Positions 1-6,892 of a stretch of DNA of 7,051 nt are shown piece by piece. Location: assembly GCA_947175285.1 (NCBI GenBank), contig CAMWMM010000260.1, positions 1 to 7,051 of the forward strand, read 5' to 3'. Every line of letters begins with the position of its first letter. The first letter of the stretch is position 1. Position numbers and translations under genes: made by a program. The DNA comes from an uncultured Lachnospiraceae bacterium. GTDB taxonomy: Bacteria; Bacillota_A; Clostridia; Lachnospirales; Lachnospiraceae. The notes under the pieces were generated by a model, which was given only the letters and a program-made list of their open reading frames with translations, did no database searches and had not been told where the DNA came from.

Positions 1-991
1 TCATATCAAATTTGCGGACACCGACTGCCTGTGTCGGATATGCCACCGTTTCCCCTGCTGTGTCAAGCACCTCTATCTCCATCTGATACAAATAAGGCGC
101 TTCCGCACTCCAAAGTTTCGGCTCCACTATTTCTTCACATAAGGTAAAGACACGTCTGCCGTTTTCATCCGGCTCTCCGTTTCCAATCTGCTCCTCATGT
201 GTAAAAAGGACTTTTTCTCCATCTTTCAACTGAAAATGGGCGCTTCCCTCTCCGGATGCCGTTGTCTGAACCTCCAATACCGCTTTACCAAAATCGTTAT
301 CTTCAAATAATGTCTTTACACGCATATCCTCTATGTGTGCCGACGGCACAGCATACAGATAAACACTGCGGAAAATACCGGAAAAACGGAAGAAATCCTG
401 ATCTTCACACCAGCTTGAAGACGTCCACTTATAAACCTGCACTGCAAGTTTGTTTTCTCCTTCCTTGACATAAGGCGTGATATCATATTCGGACGGTGTA
501 AAGCTATCTTCACTATAACCTACATAGGATCCGTTTAACCAAAGCGCCATGCCGCTTTCAACCCCCTGAAAAGAAATGCGTAGTTCTTTCCCCTGCATTG
601 CCTGCGGCACTTCAAAATATTTCACATAGCTTGCAACCGGATTAAAACGCTCCGGAATCTCACCGGGTTTTATATCCTCCCTGCCATCCCACGGATACTG
701 AACATTCGCATACTGCGGAACATCATACCCTTCCATCTGGATATGCGCCGGCACACGGATATCCGCCCAAGGTTTACAATCGTATTCCGGCTTTTCAAAT
801 CCTGCTATGGCAGAAGCAATATTTACGGCATAAGAAAATTTCCAGACACCGTCTAACGACAGCTTTAGGGAGCTTTCCTTCGCATCAAACTCTTTTTTAT
901 TCCGAAAAATAACATGTGCCGAATGCGCGGGAAGCACATTCTCCTTAAAAAACTGTGGGTCTTTTACCCGCCCATAATCAAACTGTACCAT
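1..991 (-). CDS. lacZ: Beta-galactosidase, GH2 (LacZ type), N-terminal part; runs off left edge
   Basis: The 330 visible codons encode the N-terminal domains of a GH2 beta-galactosidase, a cytoplasmic enzyme that hydrolyses terminal beta-galactosides such as lactose. Visible marks are SLDGVWKF (45-52), a jelly-roll sugar-binding domain with VPAHIQMEGYDVPQY (80-94), WLNGSYVGYSEDSFTPSEYD (151-170), and EDQDFFRFSGIFRSVYL (196-212). By comparison from memory, the last matches the E. coli LacZ segment holding the sodium and substrate ligand Asp201. An Ig-like domain follows, with LWSAEAPYLY (293-302) and VGVRKFDM just before where the TIM barrel would begin. The catalytic glutamates lie outside the window, so activity cannot be judged. 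There is no signal peptide. I start at 991 because GGAGGA sits 7 bases upstream; an in-frame ATG at 1006 has no comparable site. The gene begins 28 bases after the 72-residue gene, so co-transcription is plausible. Confidence 0.95.
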   Translation of the reverse strand, partial: MVQFDYGRVKDPQFFKENVLPAHSAHVIFRNKKEFDAKESSLKLSLDGVWKFSYAVNIASAIAGFEKPEYDCKPWADIRVPAHIQMEGYDVPQYANVQYPWDGREDIKPGEIPERFNPVASYVKYFEVPQAMQGKELRISFQGVESGMALWLNGSYVGYSEDSFTPSEYDITPYVKEGENKLAVQVYKWTSSSWCEDQDFFRFSGIFRSVYLYAVPSAHIEDMRVKTLFEDNDFGKAVLEVQTTASGEGSAHFQLKDGEKVLFTHEEQIGNGEPDENGRRVFTLCEEIVEPKLWSAEAPYLYQMEIEVLDTAGETVAYPTQAVGVRKFDM

Positions 992-998
992 AATCTGT

Positions 999-1004
999 TC
1001 CTCC
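999..1004 (-). promoter_or_regulatory. Ribosome binding site that fixes the lacZ start
   Basis: GGAGGA lies 7 bases before the ATG at 991. It overlaps the alternative in-frame ATG at 1006, which itself follows only a weak purine run. This favours a protein starting MVQFDYGRV over one starting MEEQIMVQF. Confidence 0.75.
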
Positions 1005-1019
1005 ATACTATTTCTCAGC

Positions 1020-1238
1020 TTATTCATTATCCGGTTTCCCGGCATTCATATCCGTATACATATCTAAAAGCCCCACCGTCTCTGAAGCAGGACGCCCGTA
1101 CATATTACAGCACTGTTTGGAAACGGTTTTCGCTTCCTCGGCATTCTCATCCATCAATACGCTCATCCGGTATACACCATTTGTAGATTCTTTATCCAGA
1201 TGACTCATAATCTCTGCAATCATCTCTTCTTCTTTCAT
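1020..1238 (-). CDS. Uncharacterised 72-residue acidic protein
   Basis: I do not recognise a characterised family. The product is small, soluble-looking and acidic, with no signal peptide or membrane segment. The N-terminal half (MKEEEMIAEIMSHLDKES) looks helical. The middle carries an adjacent cysteine pair (Cys43-Cys44), and the C-terminal part reads GRPASETVGLLDMYTDMN (48-65). It looks like a real gene: it is an open frame tightly packed between mtnA (39 bases upstream) and lacZ (28 bases downstream) on the same strand. GGAGAG precedes the ATG, but 12 bases away, which is longer than usual. A second in-frame ATG at codon 6 has only a purine-rich lead. The cysteine pair could bind metal or be redox-active, but nothing in the sequence proves either. 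Confidence 0.7.
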   Translation of the reverse strand: MKEEEMIAEIMSHLDKESTNGVYRMSVLMDENAEEAKTVSKQCCNMYGRPASETVGLLDMYTDMNAGKPDNE

Positions 1239-1266
1239 ATCTATACTAATCTCTCCTTTTACTCAC

Positions 1267-1290
1267 GGTTGAAAATTTTAATTTTCAACC
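1267..1290. repeat. Perfect A-T-rich hairpin overlapping the mtnA stop codon
   Basis: Arms GGTTGAAAAT (1267-1276) and ATTTTCAACC (1281-1290) are exact reverse complements around a 4-base loop. On the minus strand the hairpin contains the last three codons (VEN) and the TAA of mtnA. It is followed by GTGAGTAAAAGG, with no T-run, so it is not a canonical terminator in the direction of mtnA. In the plus direction it is followed by TTTT. It may stabilise an mRNA end, modulate passage into the downstream genes, or stop antisense transcripts. It resembles the hairpin at 6094-6117. Confidence 0.75.
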
Positions 1291-2369
1291 TTTTCAGTCA
1301 TTTTGCGCTTAAAAATCTCCTGCAGCGATTCCGTATACGGCTCCCTTGCAATGCCATACTCCGTCACAATCCCTGCAATCAAATCATGGTCTGTCACATC
1401 AAAAGCGGGATTAAATACTTTAATTCCCTCCGGCGCCATGCGCTCCTTATACCACATCTCCGTCACTTCATGTGCGGGTCTCTGTTCAATCGTAATATCC
1501 GCCCCGGTCGGCGTATTTAAGTCTATCGTTGCCGTCGGTGCGCAGATATAGACCGGCACATTGTAGCGTTTCGCTACGGCTGCTACAACGGAAGTGCCGA
1601 TTTTATTCGCTGTATCCCCGTTTGCCGCCACTCTGTCGCAGCCGACAAAAACCGCATTGACCCAGCCGTTTCGCATGACTGTCGCTGACATATTATCACA
1701 AATCAGAGTGACATCTACACCGGAAGAAAAAAGTTCATAAGCCGTAAGTCTTGCCCCCTGCAGCAGCGGCCTTGTCTCATCTGCAAAAACGCGGAAGTGA
1801 TAGCCTTTTTCCTCTCCAAGATAAATCGGCGCAGTGGCGGTTCCATATTTGCATGTTGCAAGCTGTCCCGCATTACAATGCGTTAAAATACCGTCTCCCG
1901 GTTTCACAAGGCTTAATCCGTATTCTCCGATTGCCCTGCATACCCTGATATCTTCTTCTTTTATTTCGATGGCTTCCTCTTTTAACAGTTCCTTTATCTT
2001 TGCCACCGGCAATTCCCGATTGGCAAGGCAGACCTGTTCCATCCTGTTAAGCGCCCATGATAAATTAACTGCGGTAGGTCTTGACGAATCCAGATATTTT
2101 TTCTGCTTGCAAAATTCCTGATAAAAAGTATCGTAATCTTCTGTCTCTATCTGTTTTGCCAGTAAATAAATGCCGAATGCCGCCGTCACACCGATTGCCG
2201 GTGCGCCGCGTACCTTTAACAAATAGATAGCATCCCAGATTTCCTCCGCTGTTTTTAAATTAATAAGCTGTGTCGCACCGGGCAGTTTCGTCTGGTCGAT
2301 GATGACGATTGCGTTATTTTCATCATCCAGTGCAACTGTTTCGTAGTCCATAATGTTTTTTTCTGCCAT
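1278..2369 (-). CDS. mtnA: S-methyl-5-thioribose-1-phosphate isomerase (MtnA)
   Basis: The 363-residue product is full length for MtnA, a cytoplasmic aldose-ketose isomerase converting 5-methylthioribose-1-phosphate to 5-methylthioribulose-1-phosphate in methionine salvage. Related enzymes also act on 5-deoxyribose-1-phosphate in 5'-deoxyadenosine disposal. Visible motifs are LLKVRGAPAIGV (50-61), SRPTAVNLSWALNRM (96-110), ILTHCNAGQLAT (161-172) with the presumed catalytic Cys165, and VGCDRVAANGDTANKIGT (242-259) with the presumed catalytic Asp245. NKIGT also separates it from looser eIF2B-like relatives. No other salvage gene (mtnK, mtnN, mtnB, mtnW or a class II aldolase) is in the window. 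The start at 2369 has only a weak GAGAG site, and ATG codon 7 has none. The gene begins 19 bases after the second permease, with no terminator between. Its last codons lie in a perfect hairpin. Confidence 0.95.
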   Translation of the reverse strand: MAEKNIMDYETVALDDENNAIVIIDQTKLPGATQLINLKTAEEIWDAIYLLKVRGAPAIGVTAAFGIYLLAKQIETEDYDTFYQEFCKQKKYLDSSRPTAVNLSWALNRMEQVCLANRELPVAKIKELLKEEAIEIKEEDIRVCRAIGEYGLSLVKPGDGILTHCNAGQLATCKYGTATAPIYLGEEKGYHFRVFADETRPLLQGARLTAYELFSSGVDVTLICDNMSATVMRNGWVNAVFVGCDRVAANGDTANKIGTSVVAAVAKRYNVPVYICAPTATIDLNTPTGADITIEQRPAHEVTEMWYKERMAPEGIKVFNPAFDVTDHDLIAGIVTEYGIAREPYTESLQEIFKRKMTEKVEN

Positions 2370-2388
2370 AGGGTCGTCTCTCTTTTCT

Positions 2389-3498
2389 TTACATCATTAA
2401 GTAATAAGTCACAGGAAAAAGCTTCTCTAACACATGAAATACCGGCAGATACACCGCCAGCCGAATCCAGACCGGACAGCAGACAATGCTTGCCAGTGTC
2501 AGAATCGGAATCGCTGCCGCCAACTGCTCCTGTTTCCTGATGATTACTCTGATTATACTACAATACACTACAATTAGGAACTGATAAAAAATAAGATGAC
2601 ACAATTCTTCCCCGATTCCTACAAGTATCCTTACGCCTGTTCCGGTAAGCTGTCCAGTCAGCAACAAAGAAAGCAGAGCAATAACAGAGGTATAAATAGT
2701 CGGAATCCAGATGTTGACCATAGTAGTCATCCATTCCGGCGCCATACGTACAAACCGCTGCTCCCGCCTGTCATTCCAGTCTGTCAAAAGACCGCATAAA
2801 CCGCTTAAGAAAATGCAGACTGCCAAAACGCCTTTTAGCCGGAAACCCGGATTGTCTGTGTCAGTCACTTGTTCCTCAGTATTGTTATCATAGCTTTCCC
2901 CATGATATTGGAATGCAAAGGTACTGCCGTCTGTCAGATGTGTTTCATATGCCGATTTTGCAAATTCGATTATTTCCGCATTTCTATCGTCATTCTGTGA
3001 CATTTCCTGAAAGATACTGCTATTTTCAATATAGTTTACATAACTTTCTTCCGAATAGAATGTAAAGACTGCTGCGGCAATTCTCTCTTTGACTATTTCA
3101 GTCACACTTGTGGAAGAAGTCTTGTAAATAGTAAGGGAATCCTGCCACATATCTGACATAATCCTCTCCCGGATATCCGCAGGAACCACGACGCCACAGT
3201 CCAACTCCCCTTTTTCAATATCCTGCAATAAGGAAGCGCTCTTTTCATATGCCTGAAACCTTATTATACTGTCCTGTTCAGATAAAAATGAGAAAAATCT
3301 CTGATTCCATTCCTTATCTTCCTGCCCTTCTTTTTCAAACAAAATGCCGACTGAAATACCCGTACTGTCCTCCCCGCGCTGCTCCAGTCTTATCATAGTG
3401 ACAAACAGAATCGGGAGTGCAATCAATAGGAGAAGATAAGCAGGTTTTTTTATCATTCTTTTCATCATCAAATAAAACCAGAACAAATACTTTCTCAT
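2389..3498 (-). CDS. ABC-2 type exporter permease, second subunit (short C-terminus)
   Basis: The 369-residue integral membrane protein has the ABC2_membrane_3 layout. A basic N-terminus leads into a first membrane helix (about 19-37), then a hydrophilic, presumably extracytoplasmic domain (about 38-218), then hydrophobic segments at about 220-239, 256-280, 298-320 and 324-350. It ends at HVLEKLFPVTYYLMM, a region resembling the LPTTYLIE motif of the neighbouring permease (359-366). In that neighbour a further helix follows; here the frame stops, so about one helix fewer is encoded. Whether this is the normal family form or an old truncation cannot be decided here. The start is supported by GGGAGA 5 bases upstream. 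It lies 41 bases after the first permease gene and presumably pairs with it and the ATPase. The substrate is unknown. Confidence 0.85.
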   Translation of the reverse strand: MRKYLFWFYLMMKRMIKKPAYLLLLIALPILFVTMIRLEQRGEDSTGISVGILFEKEGQEDKEWNQRFFSFLSEQDSIIRFQAYEKSASLLQDIEKGELDCGVVVPADIRERIMSDMWQDSLTIYKTSSTSVTEIVKERIAAAVFTFYSEESYVNYIENSSIFQEMSQNDDRNAEIIEFAKSAYETHLTDGSTFAFQYHGESYDNNTEEQVTDTDNPGFRLKGVLAVCIFLSGLCGLLTDWNDRREQRFVRMAPEWMTTMVNIWIPTIYTSVIALLSLLLTGQLTGTGVRILVGIGEELCHLIFYQFLIVVYCSIIRVIIRKQEQLAAAIPILTLASIVCCPVWIRLAVYLPVFHVLEKLFPVTYYLMM

Positions 3499-3539
3499 AA
3501 AAATCTCCCACTCTTACTTAGCTTGCAGATTTGCCCCCG

Positions 3540-4754
3540 TCAGGCATAAACTTTTTTACGGATGCCATAAGCGGCTGTCCAGAAAAGAATGGTATAACAT
3601 AGTAAAACAACGATTGTCCTTCGCGGTATTTTTCCAATATACAGACTTCCCGCCGCTTCAATCAAATAAGTTGTCGGCAGAATGCGCCCAATCTTTTGTA
3701 CCGCTTTCGGTAAAAAAGCAGACGGCAGGAAACCGCCGGAACAGTAAATCATCACAACAGACAAGAAAAACAGAAGCAGAATCGCCGCTGTTCCGTTATC
3801 TGCCAGTTGAAAGATAAAGTAAATAAATGTAGTGATACATAGTAAAATGATAACGCAGACGATGCTCTGCCCTATTCCGATTTCCGGCATCCATGCCGCA
3901 TATCCAAGCGCCCCTGCCAGACATTTTATCATCAGGAAAAAACTGAGAAACCCGACCCCCATACTGCATGCCCCGCACAGCCACTTACCGATGCACTGCT
4001 GCCGGATGCTGACGCCCTGACGCAAAAGCTGCCCCTGTAATACTGCCGGATAAGACTGCATCACCGGATAACATGCCATGCCAAGCAGTAACAAAAAGAA
4101 AACCGCGCCGGACGCTGTTCCATATTGAAGAAGCGAGAGATTTCCCGCTGCCGAAACCTCTTTTACCCGAAAAAGCGCCAGTCTCTCCAAAGCAAAAGCC
4201 AGATTAAACCGGTCAATATCCCCCTCTAATACGGATAACTGCTCTAATACACCGTAATTTTTCGCCGTATCATAGATACCGTAAATCTCCGCCTGCGCTA
4301 CCCGAAGCATCTGTACGCCCGAATCGGTCAATTCCCTCAGCAATGCTGACTCAATCCCAGCGTTTTCCGGGAAATAAACCTGCACCGGCACATTATTTCC
4401 ATTCATAATACCGTCTATCATGCCGCCCGGCAAAACCAACACTGCTGCCGCCTTTCCCTCTTGCAACATGGAAAATCCCTCTTCCTTTGACACAACAAGA
4501 AACCGACAGGTACCGGCAATGCTTTCCATGCCCTGAATATATTGCATGGCAAGGTCTGTCAGAGGATTTTCCTCTTCCTCAACGACCGCTATCGTTATCT
4601 GCAACATCGGCGAATCCCGGTACAAAAGCTTTGATGCACCATAAGCGATTGCCCCCAAAATAGAGAAAAGCAGCGCCGCCTCTAACAACATTGCCGGCAG
4701 TAATTTGATTGTCCGTTTTAATTCCAGTTTCCACAAAATCAAAGTTCTTTTCAT
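3540..4754 (-). CDS. ABC-2 type exporter permease, first subunit
   Basis: The 404-residue product is an ABC-2 transporter membrane subunit with the typical layout: a first helix at about 19-44, a large non-membrane domain at about 45-208 that should face outward, then five hydrophobic segments at about 210-232, 257-280, 294-316, 322-340 and 378-397. Between the last two lies SGGFLPSAFLPKAVQKIGR (339-357) followed by ILPTTYLIEA, the conserved C-terminal signature of ABC-2 exporters. The protein clearly differs from the second permease, so the transporter is probably a heterodimer driven by the ATPase at 6122-6796. A GAGGAAAG purine run lies before the ATG, with its GGAAAG part 9 bases away. 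The gene starts 28 bases after the anchored-protein gene. Family members export drugs, peptides, lipids or ions; nothing here picks among them. Confidence 0.88.
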   Translation of the reverse strand: MKRTLILWKLELKRTIKLLPAMLLEAALLFSILGAIAYGASKLLYRDSPMLQITIAVVEEEENPLTDLAMQYIQGMESIAGTCRFLVVSKEEGFSMLQEGKAAAVLVLPGGMIDGIMNGNNVPVQVYFPENAGIESALLRELTDSGVQMLRVAQAEIYGIYDTAKNYGVLEQLSVLEGDIDRFNLAFALERLALFRVKEVSAAGNLSLLQYGTASGAVFFLLLLGMACYPVMQSYPAVLQGQLLRQGVSIRQQCIGKWLCGACSMGVGFLSFFLMIKCLAGALGYAAWMPEIGIGQSIVCVIILLCITTFIYFIFQLADNGTAAILLLFFLSVVMIYCSGGFLPSAFLPKAVQKIGRILPTTYLIEAAGSLYIGKIPRRTIVVLLCYTILFWTAAYGIRKKVYA

Positions 4755-4782
4755 AGTAAAGTGCTTTCCTCTGCTCTAATGA

Positions 4783-6045
4783 TTACAAAAACAGCTTTTC
4801 TGCTATATTTACCTTCCACAACAGTTTCTTCATCATTTGCCATCCTAACGCATCATATTCCGCTTCTGTAATTTCAAATATCCGTATGGATTCTCCTTCT
4901 AACGGCTCTATCTTCTCTTCAAGAGGTTCTAAGGTGATAGAACCTCTCATTTTAAGGGTTCCAAGCTCTGTGACGGAAGCGGTCAATTTATCAAGATTTA
5001 TTGTAACGCTTGTGTCATTTTCATCAAAAACGCATTCTGCGCTCACTTCTATCTCTACTGTCTGTTCCAAATTTATGCCGCCAAGTTCTGATAACAGGCG
5101 CTCATCCAGCCTCGACATATCTGCCTTACCCTTTATCTGCATATTGACAATTATGTCATCAATACTTCTGTCCTCTCCCACGAAACTAATGCTCCCTGTC
5201 AGCTCTCCCTCGGACAATAGAAGCGGCTCCACCAGTGAAATCTGAACAATCCGGCCATTTTCATCAATCGAAAGTAGCAGAATCATATTCTCATCCGAAA
5301 CATCCCACTCAATCCCCCTGATTTCCGTTACCGGCAGCACAACCCGGTATTGACTGCACTGGTACTGTTTATTATCTTTCTCCGGAATATTGACTGCTGT
5401 CTTTTCCTCTATTCGCTCTATCTCAAGGTCTTTCAGGATTTCCAGACAATGTGTCACCAGCTCCTGCCAAGGCATGCGCTCTCTTTCTGCAAACAAATCG
5501 AGCGAAATCTCCGGGATTCCGTCCAATCTGCCCCATTTCTCCGCAAGAAGAGAATCATTGTACTGCCTGTCAATCTGTTTTGTATCAAAGACAAAATTCT
5601 GCTCCCATATTGTTGGCACTGCTACGGCAAGCGTCTCATCCTCTCCGTAAATTTCTATTTTCCCAAGATTCATATTCATGACGCTGACTTCCGTAGAAGC
5701 TCTCAGTTTACGTGACTCAATATCACGTAATATCTGTGTGTCAATGCCCAGCGTAACCGGCAGGTCTTCTATGTTTACATTAAAAGTTGTTTCTGCATTG
5801 ACTGCTCCGGTCTCATTCTGTTTTGTCAGTTCCTGACGCTCCTGTAATTCCGCTGCCAGATTTTGCAGACCTTTCACTAATGCCCTATTCTCACTGAAAT
5901 ACACTTTTGCAACTACAATAATGACTGCCACAACTGCAGCAATACATACTGCCGCAATCCCCACCGCCGGTTTCCATTTTTTATTTGTTTTATCTTCAAT
6001 TTCAGGAATCTGTATTTCACCCTGCTGTTCCATATTTATAACCAT
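4783..6045 (-). CDS. Single-pass membrane-anchored protein of unknown function, ABC-operon partner
   Basis: I do not recognise a named family. The protein has 420 residues: a short acidic then basic cytoplasmic tail (1-26), one strong hydrophobic helix (27-49, AVGIAAVCIAAVVAVIIVVA), a possibly helical charged stretch (51-78), then about 340 residues rich in alternating beta-type sequence that should lie outside the membrane. Two parts look related in style: NLGKIEIYGEDETLAVAVP (126-144) followed by FDTKQIDRQYNDSLLAEKWG (153-172), and a later half with SITLEPLEEKIEPLEG (369-384). Cys34 lies within the helix but AAVC is not a good lipobox, so a lipoprotein is unlikely. The cytoplasmic tail is too short for an anti-sigma domain. 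Its place between ATPase and permeases suggests an accessory, substrate-binding or sensor subunit. The start is uncertain: ATG 6045 or ATG 6033, neither with an ideal site (GAGAG and AAAGG respectively). Confidence 0.85.
   Translation of the reverse strand: MVINMEQQGEIQIPEIEDKTNKKWKPAVGIAAVCIAAVVAVIIVVAKVYFSENRALVKGLQNLAAELQERQELTKQNETGAVNAETTFNVNIEDLPVTLGIDTQILRDIESRKLRASTEVSVMNMNLGKIEIYGEDETLAVAVPTIWEQNFVFDTKQIDRQYNDSLLAEKWGRLDGIPEISLDLFAERERMPWQELVTHCLEILKDLEIERIEEKTAVNIPEKDNKQYQCSQYRVVLPVTEIRGIEWDVSDENMILLLSIDENGRIVQISLVEPLLLSEGELTGSISFVGEDRSIDDIIVNMQIKGKADMSRLDERLLSELGGINLEQTVEIEVSAECVFDENDTSVTINLDKLTASVTELGTLKMRGSITLEPLEEKIEPLEGESIRIFEITEAEYDALGWQMMKKLLWKVNIAEKLFL
4922..4947. repeat. 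Perfect 10-bp inverted repeat inside the anchored-protein gene
   Basis: AGAGGTTCTA (4922-4931) and TAGAACCTCT (4938-4947) are exact reverse complements around a 6-base loop. It lies near the 3' end of the coding sequence, over codons for RGSITLEPL. No T-run follows on the minus strand. A role in mRNA folding is possible but unproven. Confidence 0.6.
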
Positions 6046-6093
6046 GCCTTTCTCTCAATCTGCGATATTTGTCGCCGCAAGGCACAAATTCGC

Positions 6094-6123
6094 ATGTGAA
6101 AAATTTATTTTTCACATTTTTTT
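6094..6123. repeat. A-T-rich hairpin between the ATPase and anchored-protein genes
   Basis: ATGTGAAAAAT (6094-6104) and ATTTTTCACAT (6107-6117) are exact reverse complements, with T7 at 6117-6123 in the plus direction. Read on the plus strand it resembles an intrinsic terminator, but no plus-strand gene precedes it. On the minus strand it lies directly after the ATPase stop codon, preceded by an A-run and followed by TGCGAATTTG, so it should not terminate efficiently. It could set the ratio of ATPase to downstream subunits or block antisense transcription. It is the second hairpin of this kind, with 1267-1290. Confidence 0.65.
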
Positions 6124-6796
6124 AAAACTGTGCCGTCAGCGCGCTTCCCCGCAGCGACTTATCAACCTGCACCAGTTTTCCGTCTTTCATCACATACAAA
6201 CTACCGCAAAGCAACAACTCACTTTCTTCGTGTGTTGTAATCACAACCGTACCTTTTCGCTCTAAATAAATTTGAAGATATCGCTTGATATCCTCTTTAC
6301 ATACCAAATCGAGCGCGGCGCTCGGTTCATCTAAAATCAAAACCGGCGGCATTCCCGATAAGGCGATGCCGATGCTGACTCTTTTTTTCATTCCTCCGGA
6401 GAGTTTGGAAACGGATTTCCCCACAAATTCAGGGATGCCTAATATCTGCAAAAAGCCCTCTTCCAGTTCTTTTTCCAGTTCCGCTTTGTCCGGATACCAA
6501 AGCCTTAAATTATCATAGACACTAAGCTCCGGCATCAGTGGATTTTCCTGCGGCACATAACCTGTCATTTTCTGAAAAACAACACGGTTTTGCAGAGCGT
6601 CCTTTCCATAATAACGGATAGCGCCGGATAATGGGCGAAGAACCCCCGCCATCGCAGAAAGCAGGGTAGATTTGCCGCAGCCGTTCGGTCCTACAATACC
6701 GATGCACTCTCCCCGCTCACAGCTAAACGTCACTCCCTGCAAAACTTTATTTCTCCCATATGCACTGATAAGGTTTTCTATTTCTATCATTTTCAT
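6122..6796 (-). CDS. ABC transporter ATP-binding protein (ABC-2 exporter ATPase)
   Basis: The 224-residue product is a complete nucleotide-binding domain that hydrolyses ATP on the cytoplasmic face to power the two permeases downstream. It shows Walker A GPNGCGKST (36-44), Q-loop Gln83 in YVPQENPL, signature LSGGM (132-136) followed by KKRVSIGIAL, Walker B VLILDE (152-157), D-loop SAALD (159-163) and switch His189 in TTHEESE. All catalytic residues are present. There is little C-terminal extension, which makes it shorter than the roughly 300-residue BcrA or NatA-type ATPases. The start at 6796 has GGAG 11 bases upstream; the ATG two codons later is farther from it. It is the first gene of the minus-strand cluster, about 30 bases after a good promoter. 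It is separated from the next gene by 76 bases containing a hairpin. Confidence 0.95.
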   Translation of the reverse strand: MKMIEIENLISAYGRNKVLQGVTFSCERGECIGIVGPNGCGKSTLLSAMAGVLRPLSGAIRYYGKDALQNRVVFQKMTGYVPQENPLMPELSVYDNLRLWYPDKAELEKELEEGFLQILGIPEFVGKSVSKLSGGMKKRVSIGIALSGMPPVLILDEPSAALDLVCKEDIKRYLQIYLERKGTVVITTHEESELLLCGSLYVMKDGKLVQVDKSLRGSALTAQF

Positions 6797-6832
6797 TTTA
6801 TTTGCGGCTCCATTTACGTGCTGTCTGCGTAG

Positions 6833-6861
6833 ATTTTACCATATCCGATTTTCTAATACAA
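6833..6861 (-). promoter_or_regulatory. Sigma-A-type promoter for the ABC transporter operon
   Basis: On the minus strand, -35 TTGTAT (6861-6856) and -10 TAAAAT (6838-6833) are separated by exactly 17 bases. TGG directly precedes the -10 box, making it an extended -10. The predicted start is near 6826, giving an approximately 30-base leader before the ATPase ATG at 6796. It is the best promoter match seen ahead of the cluster. Confidence 0.65.
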
Positions 6862-6892
6862 GGAAAACAGCGGTCAGCTTTAGCTAGCAGTG

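Noticed and set aside
1239..1277. Possible separate promoter for the 72-residue gene and lacZ
   Set aside because: No -35/-10 pair with acceptable spacing was found in the gap; only a weak TTCAAC-18-TAGTAT-like match overlapping the hairpin.
4886..5245. 119-residue plus-strand open frame
   Set aside because: It is fully antisense to the anchored-protein gene, Ser-rich from the reversed codons, with no supporting start signal.
5350..5715. 121-residue plus-strand open frame
   Set aside because: It is antisense within the anchored-protein gene, lacks a ribosome site and has non-protein-like composition; several similar antisense frames across the window were dropped for the same reason.
4783..6045. 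Anchored protein as an anti-sigma factor
   Set aside because: The cytoplasmic part is only about 26 residues with no zinc-finger HXXXCXXC-type motif, too small for a sigma-binding domain.
6310..6324. GC-rich palindrome CGAGCGC-G-GCGCTCG in the ATPase gene
   Set aside because: It falls on the conserved Walker B / D-loop codons (PSAALD), so protein constraint explains it; the loop is too short for a useful hairpin.
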